Positions 34,699 to 44,040 of a stretch of 64,000 nucleotides of DNA are shown here, piece after piece. A program made the translations under genes and the position numbers. Every line of letters begins with the position of its first letter. Within the stretch, counting starts at the first letter, position 1. The stretch comes from Solibacillus faecavium (GTDB lineage Bacteria; Bacillota; Bacilli; Bacillales_A; Planococcaceae): assembly GCF_014836905.1 (NCBI RefSeq), contig NZ_JACSPZ010000006.1:124001-188000 (forward strand), in the 5' to 3' direction. Below the pieces are notes generated by a model. The model was given only the letters and a program-made list of their open reading frames with translations. It was not told the origin of the DNA and did no database searches.

Positions 34699-34729
34699 GC
34701 GGGCAGAGGTCTCTCTGCCCGCTTTTTTT
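34699..34729 (+). terminator. Terminator of the atp operon
   Basis: GCGGGCAGAG pairs perfectly with CTCTGCCCGC around a 4-base loop, followed by seven T residues. Confidence 0.95.
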
Positions 34730-34828
34730 GGGTGTAACATATTTTCGAGTAATAAAAAAAGTTGAAAGTAGGATTCGTCATAATATTGCACAAAACATAT
34801 TTTCGTTGTATAAAAGGAGTGGAGAAAA

Positions 34829-35071
34829 ATGGATTTATTTGTTGAAGCTGGTCAACAGGCAATCATTAATGTTTTAGCATATATTATATTTATAGGAATG
34901 GCTCTTTATGCATTACAGGGCTTACGTATTGAACAATTATTTAAAAAAGGGAAAACGTTTCAGATCCAGCTCTTCTATATATTTGTGAGTATTGCAATCG
35001 GCTCAGCTGTAGCAGACTTCTTTTTAAATTTTTTGGATTGGTCTCAAACCATCCCTTATATATTCGGTTAA
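34829..35071 (+). CDS. ywzB: DUF1146 family membrane protein (YwzB-like)
   Basis: An 80-residue protein with two predicted membrane helices (VLAYIIFIGMALYALQGL and QLFYIFVSIAIGSAVADFFL) separated by a basic loop. It fits DUF1146, found between the atp operon and murAA in Bacillales. Function unknown. AAAGGAGTGGAG precedes the ATG. Confidence 0.85.
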   Translation: MDLFVEAGQQAIINVLAYIIFIGMALYALQGLRIEQLFKKGKTFQIQLFYIFVSIAIGSAVADFFLNFLDWSQTIPYIFG

Positions 35072-35435
35072 AGGGGATGTGACCATTTTATTTCTTGTAG
35101 GGAGCAATAATTGTTTGTTTTTCACTCCAAGAAATAAAATTTCCTAGGAAATATAGACGTTTGCGAATATACAGGTTTTGGGTAGTTAGTAGATGGTGGT
35201 ACTTATTTGTGGAAATTTGTCTATTCACATTAAATAGTTGCGCTGCGTATTATAATTTAATAGCCTTTTCAGAAAAATTAGCTTAAAATAGTAATTTGGG
35301 TGCTTGAAATACAGTACCAATAAATGTAGTATGATTTTTGTGTGTAAAATTGAAGTCAAATGAAGTTTAAAATAATTATTGTTAAATTGAACTTATCCAT
35401 TTATTATATGAGAATTGAATTCGGAGGGACGAATT
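35072..35435 (+). promoter_or_regulatory. Gap upstream of murAA with probable promoter
   Basis: TTGAAA (35304-35309), a 17-base spacer and TAGTAT (35327-35332) form a plausible sigma-A promoter. A separate TATAAT at 35251-35256 lacks a matching -35. No open frame with a ribosome site is seen in the gap. Confidence 0.45.
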
Positions 35436-36737
35436 GTGGAGAGAATTATTGTTACTGGGGGTCAGACTCTAAAAGGTACAGTACGTGTTGAAGGTGCAAA
35501 AAATGCCGTATTGCCAATTTTAGCTGCTTCTCTATTAGCTTCTAAAAATAAAAATATGATTAAAGACGTACCAAACCTAGCAGATGTTAGAACGATTGGT
35601 GAAGTATTAAAAAGTTTAAATGCGATTGTAGAGTTTAATGCTGAGAATAATGAAATGATTATAGATGCCTCTATGAAACTATCAAGTGAAGCACAATTTG
35701 AGTTTGTTAGTAAAATGCGAGCATCGATTTTAGTGATGGGGTCACTATTAGCACGTAACGGCTATGCACGTGTTGCATTACCTGGCGGATGTGCTATTGG
35801 CTCTCGTCCTATTGAACTTCATTTAAAAGGCTTTGAGGCAATGGGTGCTGAAATCTCCTTTGGACATGGTTATGTGGAAGCAAAGGTGAAAGATGAATTA
35901 AAAGGCGCAGAAATCTATTTAGACTTCCCAAGTGTTGGCGCTACAGAAAATATCATGACTGCAGCAGCACTTGCAAAAGGTACAACGATTATTGAAAATG
36001 CTGCAAAAGAACCTGAGATAGTAGACTTAGCAAACTTTATTAACGCAATGGGTGGTCGTGTTATCGGTGCCGGTACAGATACTATACGCATCGAGGGTGT
36101 TAAGGAACTAAAAGGTTGCGAGCATTACATTATTCCAGATCGTATTGAAGCAGGAACATTTATGGTAGCAGCAGCAATTACACGTGGTGATGTACTTATC
36201 GAAAATGCAGTACCTGAGCATATGACGGCATTAATCGCGAAAATGCGCGAAATGGGCGTTGAAGTTATTGAGGAAGATGAAGGCGTACGCGTACGTTCAA
36301 ATGACCCCTTAAAAGCGGTGGATATCAAAACTATGCCACATCCAGGATTCCCTACCGATATGCAATCACAAATGATGGCCTTAATGTTAACAGCGAACGG
36401 AACAAGCATCATTACGGAGACAGTTTTTGAAAACCGTTTCATGCATGTTGAAGAATTCCGTCGAATGAATGCAGATGCAAAGATCGAAGGACGCTCTGTA
36501 TTTATTGAAGGTGGAAAAAATCTTCAGGGAGCTGAAGTTTCAGCTACAGATTTACGCGCAGCAGCAGCACTTATATTAACTGGGTTAGTGTCGGAAGGTA
36601 TAACACGAGTAACAAAATTACACCATTTAGACCGAGGGTATGTTGATTTCCACAAAAAATTGGCTTCTCTAGGTGCCCATATTGAGCGTATTGATACAGA
36701 AGAAGAAATCTTACAGGAAACAATCGTATCAGTATAA
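35436..36737 (+). CDS. murAA: UDP-N-acetylglucosamine 1-carboxyvinyltransferase
   Basis: The main MurA paralogue by position before spoIID. Catalytic Cys in [16 protein letters not shown]-terminal [29 protein letters not shown] near residue 300. The protein is 433 residues. I chose GTG 35436, six bases after CGGAGGGA; an upstream in-frame TTG reads through this site. A terminator follows. Confidence 0.97.
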   Translation: MERIIVTGGQTLKGTVRVEGAKNAVLPILAASLLASKNKNMIKDVPNLADVRTIGEVLKSLNAIVEFNAENNEMIIDASMKLSSEAQFEFVSKMRASILVMGSLLARNGYARVALPGGCAIGSRPIELHLKGFEAMGAEISFGHGYVEAKVKDELKGAEIYLDFPSVGATENIMTAAALAKGTTIIENAAKEPEIVDLANFINAMGGRVIGAGTDTIRIEGVKELKGCEHYIIPDRIEAGTFMVAAAITRGDVLIENAVPEHMTALIAKMREMGVEVIEEDEGVRVRSNDPLKAVDIKTMPHPGFPTDMQSQMMALMLTANGTSIITETVFENRFMHVEEFRRMNADAKIEGRSVFIEGGKNLQGAEVSATDLRAAAALILTGLVSEGITRVTKLHHLDRGYVDFHKKLASLGAHIERIDTEEEILQETIVSV

Positions 36738-36750
36738 AAATAAATAGTTT

Positions 36751-36792
36751 AAGGCATTTCGAGGACTAGTAAAGTTTTCGGAATGCTTTTTA
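36751..36792 (+). terminator. Terminator after murAA
   Basis: AAGGCATTTCG pairs with CGGAATGCTTTT with G-T pairs, followed by TTTTAATTTT. Confidence 0.75.
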
Positions 36793-36969
36793 ATTTTCGG
36801 GAGATTTTATAAATAATAGAGAGTTTATATAGGAATCAACGAAAATTCCTATTCAGTAAAATATATGTCCCGAAAAACAGATAATGACAATATAAAGTAG
36901 AATGTTCATACCACATTTTCTCTTAAATAATCCAACTCATAATCCTCCAACCTTCTCATATACTGTCTC

Positions 36970-37878
36970 ATGAAAAAAATTATAATTTATTTTATCATTT
37001 GTGTTTTGTTATTTTTAATCCCTCTTACTTTTAAGACTAAAAAACCAAATATTACTTCAGCTGATCCAATAACAGAAACAGCGTCATGTCCATTACTTAT
37101 AACTGCAAACAATGAAACAATACCAATTGAAGACTATTTAATCGGTGTACTTGCAGGAGAGATGCCGGCAAGCTTCCATTTAGAAGCTTTGAAAGCTCAG
37201 GCTATTGCTGCACGCACATACGTATTGAAGCAGACAGACTATGGAGCAAAACCAATTCTTACAACGACCGCACACCAAGTATACAATGATCAAAATTTAC
37301 GTGAACAAAAATGGCAAACTACCTTTGCAGAATATGAACAAAAACTAACAGAAGCCGTTCAGCAAACAGCCAATCAAATCCTCACCTACAATGATGAACT
37401 AATTACCGCAATGTTTCATGCTGCGTCCTATCAACAAACAGAATCCGCCAAAAATTATAGCGGTAATTCCATTCCATACTTAAAAACTACCACTTCACCT
37501 GAAAAAGTCGACCCTGAAGAAACGCACTACACATTTGAGCAACTAAATAAAATGCTTCAACAGAAATTCACGAAATCCGAATTACAAAACGCTAAAATTC
37601 AGCTCAATGATTCTAAACGTATAGAGCAGATAAAAATTGGGAAAAAAATCTGGTCAGGACGAGAAATCAGAACACTTTTAAATTTAAAATCCAGCAGTTT
37701 TACATGGTCAGCTACAGCTACCGGTATTTCAATTACGACCTATGGGTACGGGCATGGGGTAGGTATGAGCCAGTATGGGGCCAATGCGATGGCACATAGT
37801 GGAACAGCAGCTGAACAAATACTTGCGCATTATTATCCAAATACTACCTTAAAATTGATAAATTATTGTAAAAAATAA
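36970..37878 (+). CDS. spoIID: Stage II sporulation protein D (lytic transglycosylase)
   Basis: A membrane-anchored enzyme that, with SpoIIM and SpoIIP, remodels septal peptidoglycan during engulfment. N-terminal anchor IIIYFIICVLLFLIPLTF; the SpoIID domain shows IEDYLIGVLAGEMPASF (with the catalytic Glu of GEMP), AQAIAARTYVL, and late YGHGVGMSQYGANAMA. It has 302 residues. The ATG lacks a ribosome site: upstream is pyrimidine-rich (AATCCTCCAACCTTCTC). A possible sigma-E -10 CATACCAC is at 36907-36914. Confidence 0.95.
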   Translation: MKKIIIYFIICVLLFLIPLTFKTKKPNITSADPITETASCPLLITANNETIPIEDYLIGVLAGEMPASFHLEALKAQAIAARTYVLKQTDYGAKPILTTTAHQVYNDQNLREQKWQTTFAEYEQKLTEAVQQTANQILTYNDELITAMFHAASYQQTESAKNYSGNSIPYLKTTTSPEKVDPEETHYTFEQLNKMLQQKFTKSELQNAKIQLNDSKRIEQIKIGKKIWSGREIRTLLNLKSSSFTWSATATGISITTYGYGHGVGMSQYGANAMAHSGTAAEQILAHYYPNTTLKLINYCKK

Positions 37879-37927
37879 TGTTTAACTTTTGAAACTCCTG
37901 TCTACACTTTCACTTGAGGTGATGAAC

Positions 37928-38578
37928 ATGAGAGAAGTTAAACAAAAGCCTTCTCAGAAACCATTTACACAAAAAAAGTGGTTTTGGCCGGTAGCGTACA
38001 GTAGTATGGCATTAATGATTGTGGCTGTAATTTTTAGTTTTACCGCTTTATACGAAAGTCAGGAAGAAAAAGAATTATTAACTGAAGTAACTGCACCAGT
38101 GGAAGAAACAATTATTCCAACTTCTACAGCTCAGGAAACATTAAAGTATCCATTTAAAGAACAATACTTAAGTGAAGTAACAATTTTACAAGATTTTTAT
38201 GATGTGACAAAAGATGAAGCAACACGAGAAAATGCATTACTAGTATTTAATCAAGTGTTTACAACATCAACTGGGGTATCAATTGCGATTAATAGCGAGC
38301 CTTTTGAAGTAGTAGCTGCAATGAGCGGTGAAGTGACTGAGGTTAAGATGGATTCATTTACGGGCAATATGATTACCCTAACGCATCCAAACGGTATGCA
38401 AACGCGCTATAACTCAGTGGCAGATATTCTTGTAAAACAAGGAGATAAAGTTTCTCAAGGAGAGCCAATCGCTACTTCCCAAGAAAATGAATGGAATCCT
38501 ACAGCAGGTATCCATTTACATTTCGAAGTTGTTGAAAATGGGGTATTAGTGAACCCGAACAAATATTTATCCTTTTGA
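37928..38578 (+). CDS. spoIIQ: Stage II sporulation protein Q (degenerate LytM domain)
   Basis: A forespore protein that pairs with SpoIIIAH across the engulfing membranes. One membrane helix lies near residues 20-42 (WPVAYSSMALMIVAVIFSFT), and an M23/LytM domain follows. The second zinc motif is intact (GIHLHFEV, His196 and His198). In the first motif, where active enzymes have H-x3-D, this protein has Ser114 and Ser118 (STGVSIAI), so it should not cleave peptidoglycan. I chose ATG 37928, six bases after GAGGTG. It follows spoIID by 49 bases. Confidence 0.93.
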   Translation: MREVKQKPSQKPFTQKKWFWPVAYSSMALMIVAVIFSFTALYESQEEKELLTEVTAPVEETIIPTSTAQETLKYPFKEQYLSEVTILQDFYDVTKDEATRENALLVFNQVFTTSTGVSIAINSEPFEVVAAMSGEVTEVKMDSFTGNMITLTHPNGMQTRYNSVADILVKQGDKVSQGEPIATSQENEWNPTAGIHLHFEVVENGVLVNPNKYLSF

Positions 38579-38655
38579 TTTCCTGACAAAATGGATAGAT
38601 ACGGAAATGTTTTTAGCAAGATCTCATCGATTCCTTCATTCTAACTCGAATAAAT

Positions 38656-38703
38656 AAGAGCCAACTCACATAAGGTGAAATATTAAGAAAGCAAGGCTCT
38701 TTA
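38656..38703 (+). other. Inverted repeat upstream of spoIIID
   Basis: AAGAGCC (38656-38662) and GGCTCTT (38695-38701) flank a 32-base loop; a short T-run follows. Could end spoIIQ transcription or belong to the spoIIID leader. Confidence 0.35.
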
Positions 38704-38728
38704 GAATTGAGATAGAGAGGGAGAGGAC

Positions 38729-38995
38729 GTGCACGAACATATTCGGCAACGCTGCGTTCGATTGGGTGAACTGTTGGTAGAGACAGGGGTAACCGTGCGT
38801 GCACTCGCGAAAATGACGGGATTTTCTAAAAGTACTGTACACAAAGATTTGACAGAGCGCCTAAAACAAGTGAATGAACCACTTGCGCTACAAGTACAAC
38901 AGGTATTATCCTACAACAAATCAATTCGCCATTTACGCGGTGGTGAAGCAACACGTAAAAAATGGATATCAAAGCAACAAGAAAAAAGCATTTAG
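38729..38995 (+). CDS. spoIIID: Sporulation transcription factor SpoIIID
   Basis: A small mother-cell DNA-binding protein that tunes the sigma-E regulon. The helix-turn-helix is VRALAKMTGFSKSTVHKDLTE, and the basic C-terminal helix includes SIRHLRGGEATRKKW, which contacts DNA in the Bacillus protein. It has 88 residues and starts at GTG 38729 behind GAGAGGGAGAGGA. The stop codon lies inside its terminator stem. Confidence 0.97.
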   Translation: MHEHIRQRCVRLGELLVETGVTVRALAKMTGFSKSTVHKDLTERLKQVNEPLALQVQQVLSYNKSIRHLRGGEATRKKWISKQQEKSI

Positions 38996-39025
38996 GCTGT
39001 TTTTATAGCAACTAAATGCTTTTTT
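38982..39025 (+). terminator. Terminator after spoIIID, overlapping the stop codon
   Basis: AAAAAAGCATTTAG pairs perfectly with CTAAATGCTTTTTT. The spoIIID stop (38993-38995) is inside the left arm, so ribosomes at the end of the gene would cover part of the stem. Confidence 0.85.
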
Positions 39026-39186
39026 AAGTGATTATAACTCCAGAATTATTCCATTAAAATCCATTATAAAGGAAAAACCTTCCCATAATATTGATGTAAT
39101 TAAGTATTGTATATGATAAAATAACTAAGATACAGATATAAAGATTCGTATGCATGTTGAAAAGGTCGGAAGGAGAATTACAAAAC

Positions 39187-40179
39187 ATGTTTTCTAAAGA
39201 TATTGGGATAGATTTAGGTACTGCAAATGTACTCATTCACCTAAAAGGTAAAGGGATTGTTTTAAATGAGCCATCTGTAGTAGCGATTGATAAAAAGACA
39301 AATAAAGTACTGGCAGTCGGTGAAGAAGCACGTCAAATGGTAGGACGTACACCTGGAAACATCGTTGCAATTCGTCCATTAAAAGATGGAGTAATTGCTG
39401 ATTTTGATGTAACAGAAGCAATGCTAAAGCATTTTATTAATAAATTGGACTTAAAAGGTTTTATGTCAAAGCCACGTATTTTAATATGCTGTCCAACTAA
39501 TATTACTTCCGTTGAGCAAAAAGCTATTCGTGAGGCTGCAGAAAAATCAGGCGGCAAAAAAGTATACTTGGAAGAAGAACCTAAAGTTGCAGCAATCGGA
39601 GCAGGAATGGATATTTTCCAGCCTAGTGGCAATATGGTCGTTGATATCGGTGGAGGTACAACGGATGTTGCGGTGCTATCTATGGGGGATATTGTAACAA
39701 GCGAATCTATAAAAGTCGCAGGGGATGTATTCGATAATGATATTTTGCAATACATAAAGAAAGAATACAAGCTGTTAATCGGTGAACGCACAGCAGAAAA
39801 TATTAAAACAACAATCGGTACAGTTTTCCCTGGTGGACGAAAAGACACAATGGAAATTCGCGGTCGAGATATGGTTACTGGCTTACCAAGAGTAATCGAG
39901 ATCAATTCAGAAGAGATTGAGCAAGCATTGCGAGAATCGATTGGGATGATTGTTCAGGCAGCGAAAGATGTACTGGAAAAAACGCCACCGGAATTATCGG
40001 CAGATATTATCGATCGAGGTGTTATTTTAACAGGCGGTGGTGCATTATTGCACGGGATTGACCAGCTGTTAATTGAAGAGCTGAAAGTACCTGTATTTGT
40101 TGCGGAAAACCCAATGGATTGTGTCGCAATTGGAACTGGAATTATGCTAGACAATATTGATCGTGCGGTAAATAAATAA
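39187..40179 (+). CDS. mbl: Rod-shape protein Mbl (MreB-like)
   Basis: A bacterial actin that guides cell-wall elongation on the membrane. The actin ATPase phosphate loops are IGIDLGTANVLIH near the start and MVVDIGGGTTDVAVLS near residue 155, and the adenosine motif is ILTGGGALLHGID. The protein is 330 residues; I chose ATG 39187, which begins MFSKDIGIDLG like Bacillus Mbl. The AGGAG site is 11 bases away. Position after spoIIID is typical for mbl, not mreB. Confidence 0.96.
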   Translation: MFSKDIGIDLGTANVLIHLKGKGIVLNEPSVVAIDKKTNKVLAVGEEARQMVGRTPGNIVAIRPLKDGVIADFDVTEAMLKHFINKLDLKGFMSKPRILICCPTNITSVEQKAIREAAEKSGGKKVYLEEEPKVAAIGAGMDIFQPSGNMVVDIGGGTTDVAVLSMGDIVTSESIKVAGDVFDNDILQYIKKEYKLLIGERTAENIKTTIGTVFPGGRKDTMEIRGRDMVTGLPRVIEINSEEIEQALRESIGMIVQAAKDVLEKTPPELSADIIDRGVILTGGGALLHGIDQLLIEELKVPVFVAENPMDCVAIGTGIMLDNIDRAVNK

Positions 40180-40250
40180 GTTAAATTACTAATAATTCTT
40201 TAAATTTTACCGATAAATTATAAATACAAACATAATTAGAGGTGAAAAGG

Positions 40251-41093
40251 GTGTTTAAAGGTTTTTATACAGTAGCTACAGGAATGGTTGCACAACAACG
40301 TAAAACAGAAATTCTGACAAATAATATGGCCAATGCTAATACACCTGGCTTCAAATCAGACCAAACGACAATTCGTTCTTTTCCGGATATGTTAATGTCT
40401 GCAGTAAATTCGACAACAATCCCTACCGAAAAGGGCTTTGCATTAAAAAAGCTAAATCCAGTGGGCGCGTTAAATGCTGGCGTATATTTACAAGAAACAA
40501 TGCCTAATCAAGCGCAAGGCCAAATTTACTCTACAGGCCTAACGACAGATGTAGCATTAATAAATAGTTCGTTACCAATTGACGAGGCTTCAGGCAATTC
40601 TGCTCAAATATTTTTCCGTCTGGAAAATGAAAATGGTGTAGAAAGCTATACACGTAACGGGAACTTTACGATGGACGGACAAGGGAATCTAGTAAATCCT
40701 CAAGGACTATTTGTATTAGATTCGAATGGCGAGCGTCTGCAATTTTCAAACGACAATATTCGTATTAGTGCAGATGGTGCAATTTTTGACGAAAATGATG
40801 TACAGGTTGGCACATTAGGTGTCGCATTTTCTGAAAATCCAGATGTACTTATGAAACAAGAAAATGGTTTATTTACGACATTGGATGGTGTCGATTTACC
40901 TTCAGCATACGGCCAGGCAAATGTTCAGTTTTCAATGCAACAACAGTATTTAGAAGGTTCAAATGTCGATGCATCAAAAGCAATGACAGACCTTTTAACC
41001 GCATATCGCGCATTTGAAGCAAATCAAAAAGTGCTGCAGGCATATGATAAGAGCATGGAGAAAGCCGTAAACGAAATTGGGCGCGTTAACTAA
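40251..41093 (+). CDS. flhO: Flagellar basal-body rod/hook protein FlhO
   Basis: A FlgF/FlgG-type rod protein. N-terminal motif RKTEILTNNMANANTPGFKSD, variable middle, C-terminal SNVDASKAMTDLLTAYRAFEANQKVLQAYD. The protein is 280 residues. I chose GTG 40251, five bases after AGAGGTGA; a GTG at 40242 is inside this site. Partner of FlhP downstream; in Bacillus both lie after mbl, away from the main flagellar operon. Confidence 0.93.
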   Translation: MFKGFYTVATGMVAQQRKTEILTNNMANANTPGFKSDQTTIRSFPDMLMSAVNSTTIPTEKGFALKKLNPVGALNAGVYLQETMPNQAQGQIYSTGLTTDVALINSSLPIDEASGNSAQIFFRLENENGVESYTRNGNFTMDGQGNLVNPQGLFVLDSNGERLQFSNDNIRISADGAIFDENDVQVGTLGVAFSENPDVLMKQENGLFTTLDGVDLPSAYGQANVQFSMQQQYLEGSNVDASKAMTDLLTAYRAFEANQKVLQAYDKSMEKAVNEIGRVN

Positions 41094-41159
41094 ATAAGGA
41101 AATGGCAAATGATTTTCTTTAACCGTCGAAGTTTCGTATAATTAGGGAGGTACTAGAAA

Positions 41160-41999
41160 ATGTTACGTACAATGATGACTGCGACAAACACATTGTCACA
41201 AGTTCAACAGCAACTAGATACAATCAGTTCAAATATTGCAAATAGTAATACGCATGGTTATAAAGCGCAGCAGGCAAATTTTTCTGAAATGCTTTATCAA
41301 CAGTTTAAAAACGATGAATATGACCGTACTGTAAGGGATACGCCAGTAGGCATTCGTTATGGTGTTGGGGCACAAATTGGTCAAATTCAATCAAACCAGG
41401 CACAGGGTTCAATCCAATTAACAGAACGTGATTTGGATTTTGCTTTAACAACGAAAAATCAATACTTTAATGTATTGATGCAAAATGATGCAGGTGAAGT
41501 GCGTACTGCATACACACGTAATGGTAGCTTTTACGTATCTCCTACAGAAGCTGGAATTGTGACACTTGTGAACAGTGACGGATACCAAGTAGCAGATGCA
41601 AACGGTCAACCGATAACTTTCCCAGATGATGTGACACAATTCACGATGGATCCTGATGGTACTTTAGTTGCGAACTATGAAAATGGTACAACCTTAACGT
41701 TTCAACTAGGTATTTCATCATTGCAAAAACCACAAGTAATGGAAAAATTACAGGGTGGGACATATATTGGGTTACCGGAAAACCTGGGCGAGCTTGGATT
41801 TACACAAGCACAAGTGCTAACGGATTTACAGGGAGCGAATCGTCAAGTAGGTATTCAAAAAGGTGCGCTTGAAATGTCGAATGTAGATTTATCGCAAGAA
41901 ATGACCAATCTGATTCAGGCACAACGCTCATATCAATTTAATACACGTGCAGTAACTATTGCAGACCAAATGCTTGGACTAATTAACGGCATTCGCTAA
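41160..41999 (+). CDS. flhP: Flagellar basal-body rod/hook protein FlhP
   Basis: A second FlgG-type protein (279 residues) with N-terminal QLDTISSNIANSNTHGYKA and C-terminal NVDLSQEMTNLIQAQRSYQF. With FlhO it forms the distal rod needed before hook growth. TTAGGGAGG precedes the ATG. It is 66 bases after flhO and 25 before the next gene. Confidence 0.93.
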   Translation: MLRTMMTATNTLSQVQQQLDTISSNIANSNTHGYKAQQANFSEMLYQQFKNDEYDRTVRDTPVGIRYGVGAQIGQIQSNQAQGSIQLTERDLDFALTTKNQYFNVLMQNDAGEVRTAYTRNGSFYVSPTEAGIVTLVNSDGYQVADANGQPITFPDDVTQFTMDPDGTLVANYENGTTLTFQLGISSLQKPQVMEKLQGGTYIGLPENLGELGFTQAQVLTDLQGANRQVGIQKGALEMSNVDLSQEMTNLIQAQRSYQFNTRAVTIADQMLGLINGIR

Positions 42000-42024
42000 G
42001 CAGTATTTCTAGGGGAGAAAATTT

Positions 42025-42315
42025 ATGACAAAAGAGTTAGATAGACGAGTTGTACAACAAGCGTCTCCAGCAAAAAAGACGAGACGTAGCTTAAAAGAAG
42101 TTTCTGAGCCCAATACGGATCAGCCTACTCGCTGGGTCCGACTTCGTCTAATTCCCATTTGGCTGCGTATAATAGTTGTCATCCTTGTCTTTGGCATCGC
42201 AACAATTGCAGGGCTAATTGTTGGCTATAGTATTATAGGGGATGGCGCGACATCAGATGTTTTAAAAGGCGATACATGGCAGCATCTTCTCAATATTATA
42301 AATGGGAAAGAGTAG
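42025..42315 (+). CDS. EpuA-like small membrane protein (annotated RNA polymerase subunit beta family)
   Basis: A 96-residue protein with a basic N-terminus (PAKKTRRSLKE) and one membrane helix (IWLRIIVVILVFGIATIAG), then a short external tail ending TWQHLLNIINGKE. This matches the EpuA family, often labelled DNA-directed RNA polymerase subunit beta in databases although it is not a polymerase core subunit. Function unclear. It follows flhP by 25 bases after AGGGGAGAA. Confidence 0.8.
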   Translation: MTKELDRRVVQQASPAKKTRRSLKEVSEPNTDQPTRWVRLRLIPIWLRIIVVILVFGIATIAGLIVGYSIIGDGATSDVLKGDTWQHLLNIINGKE

Positions 42316-42351
42316 GGATTGTCGGGAAGATCATTACCGAGCAATCCCTTT
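42315..42351 (+). terminator. Probable terminator before fabZ
   Basis: GGGATTG pairs with CAATCCC, with an inner CGG/CCG stem, followed by TTTG. Weak U-run. Confidence 0.5.
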
Positions 42352-42487
42352 GCAACGAAAAAGTATATGCGGAACAAAAGCAGCAGGGAATATGCGCTTT
42401 TCTTCCATCCTTTCGTTGTTTTAATGAGCCATACATATTTGGGAACATTTATATACATAATATTATAGAGTAATGAGGGGGATTATT

Positions 42488-42925
42488 TTGTTAAACTCAG
42501 AACAAATTCAAAATATATTACCACACCGCTATCCGTTTTTATTAGTAGATCGCATTCTGGAAATAGAAGAAGGAAAGCGTGCACTAGGTTTAAAAAACGT
42601 TTCGATAAATGAAGAATTTTTTAATGGTCATTTTCCGGGCTATCCGGTTATGCCAGGTGTTTTAATTGTCGAGGCATTGGCTCAAGTTGGCGGTGTTGCT
42701 CTATTAAATGCACCACAATATAAAGGGAGACTTGTTTTCCTAACAGGTATAGATAATTGTCGCTTTAAACGCCAAGTTGTACCGGGCGATCAATTAAAGT
42801 TGGAAGTCGAATTTATAAAATTGCGTGGACAAATGGGTAAAGGCCGAGGAACTGCAACGGTTGACGGCGAGCTCGTATGTGAATGTGAAATTCTGTTTGC
42901 TATTGGACCAGAACAGCCAAAGTAA
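42488..42925 (+). CDS. fabZ: 3-hydroxyacyl-ACP dehydratase FabZ
   Basis: Dehydrates 3-hydroxyacyl-ACP in fatty-acid elongation. The hot-dog fold shows [12 protein letters not shown], the catalytic His in [14 protein letters not shown] and the catalytic Glu in [12 protein letters not shown]. The protein is 145 residues. I chose TTG 42488, six bases after GAGGGGG; an ATG at 42473 overlaps that site. Confidence 0.96.
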   Translation: MLNSEQIQNILPHRYPFLLVDRILEIEEGKRALGLKNVSINEEFFNGHFPGYPVMPGVLIVEALAQVGGVALLNAPQYKGRLVFLTGIDNCRFKRQVVPGDQLKLEVEFIKLRGQMGKGRGTATVDGELVCECEILFAIGPEQPK

Positions 42926-43064
42926 GCGATTTGCATTTATAACATAAAGATTATAAAATATAAAGGTTAAAGATATTATCCGACATCTTTTCACAAAAAG
43001 TTACCAAATATTACAAAGAGTGAGATTATTGTAAGTTACCCCTTTTTATGGAAGTTTCAAACAC

Positions 43065-43079
43065 TCATATATAATGAGC
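43065..43079. promoter_or_regulatory. Palindrome over a -10 box
   Basis: CTCAT-ATATA-ATGAG, a perfect 5-5-5 inverted repeat that overlaps TATAAT (43070-43075) upstream of the unknown gene at 43116. A repressor could bind here. No clear -35 is visible. Confidence 0.35.
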
Positions 43080-43115
43080 GAAGTTCGGCTTTAAACGTAG
43101 GAGGTTTTAAAATAG

Positions 43116-43499
43116 ATGTATAAACAACTGTCTTCAGGCGTAAAAATTAGCATTACACGATCAATATCGACGTCGTTTGAAGCTTATTTAGCAAGCATTG
43201 GCTGGGATGAAGAAAAGTTTTCAATGGAAGACTTCATGGCAAGCTGGCAAAATTATTTTAAGGAAAATGCAGCTTGGATTGATAAAATACCGGCAGACAT
43301 TTTGCTTAGCACAGAATTCCATGAAGAAATTGCAAAGAAAATGGATGAGGTCATTGCAAAAATTTTAAATGAAGAGCCAACAGAAAAGCAAAAGAAAGAC
43401 ATTGCTCAATTGCAGAAAAAATTAGGAACAAATTTCAAATTTGACTGCAAAGCAGAAGCCGCTTATGTTGAACAGCTTTTAAAAGATAAATTAAAATAA
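43116..43499 (+). CDS. Unknown protein, 127 residues
   Basis: I do not recognise this gene. It is soluble, rich in Lys and Glu and mostly helical by eye, with an aromatic stretch (SIGWDEEKFSMEDFMASWQ) and a C-terminal lysine-rich helical part (EKQKKDIAQLQKKLGTNFKFD). A strong GTAGGAGG site precedes the ATG, and an operator-like palindrome covers its -10 box, so it is a real and regulated gene. It sits between fabZ and a lipoprotein gene. Confidence 0.8.
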   Translation: MYKQLSSGVKISITRSISTSFEAYLASIGWDEEKFSMEDFMASWQNYFKENAAWIDKIPADILLSTEFHEEIAKKMDEVIAKILNEEPTEKQKKDIAQLQKKLGTNFKFDCKAEAAYVEQLLKDKLK

Positions 43500-43611
43500 C
43501 CACACTTTTTTTGTAGGATAGATCCTTCTTTTCCCGGGCAATCTATGTACGATCACATGAGGACATGATGTGATTGAGCAATGAATGCATACGGAGAGGA
43601 GGGATTTTTTT

Positions 43612-43980
43612 ATGCGAAAATCATTTTTGTTAGCACTTTCACTTGGTTCGGCGTTATTTTTAGCGGCATGTAACAACGACGACAACGCTCAAAACGGCAA
43701 TACTCCTGCGGGGGATGTTAAAAATGGTGTCAATGATGTAATGGATGATACACGTGACGTCATTGATGATACGGTTGACACGGTTGATCCAAATGCAAAT
43801 GGCCAAAACGGGCAAACAAATGAAAGTACAATGGACAACAATACCAATGTACCGAATGGCTCAAGCGGTCCAAATGGTGATAACGGCGTAACTGCACCAG
43901 GTGCACCATCCGTTAACCAAGAAGATATCATTGAGGATAAAAAAGACCGCGATGATAAAGACAAGATAGACAACCGTTAA
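43612..43980 (+). CDS. Lipoprotein with Asp/Asn-rich tail
   Basis: A 122-residue lipoprotein. The signal ends in LGSALFLAAC, a lipobox. The mature part has low complexity: Asn, Asp, Gly and Pro-rich with repeated VMDDTRDVIDDTVDTVD and NGQNGQTN segments, and ends in a charged run (IIEDKKDRDDKDKIDNR). It is likely extracytoplasmic and unstructured. No family recognised. I chose ATG 43612 after GAGAGGAGGG. Confidence 0.85.
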   Translation: MRKSFLLALSLGSALFLAACNNDDNAQNGNTPAGDVKNGVNDVMDDTRDVIDDTVDTVDPNANGQNGQTNESTMDNNTNVPNGSSGPNGDNGVTAPGAPSVNQEDIIEDKKDRDDKDKIDNR

Positions 43981-43989
43981 TAAAAGGAA

Positions 43990-44021
43990 ACCAGCGTTCA
44001 ATTAGGACGCTGGTTTTTTTG
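43990..44021 (+). terminator. Terminator after lipoprotein gene
   Basis: ACCAGCGT pairs perfectly with ACGCTGGT around an 8-base loop, followed by TTTTTT. Confidence 0.9.
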
Positions 44022-44040
44022 GTTCCGAGTGAGCTTTTTG

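Noticed and set aside
34689-34877. 62-residue frame after atpC
   Set aside because: It starts in the atp terminator and overlaps ywzB, which has a proper ribosome site.
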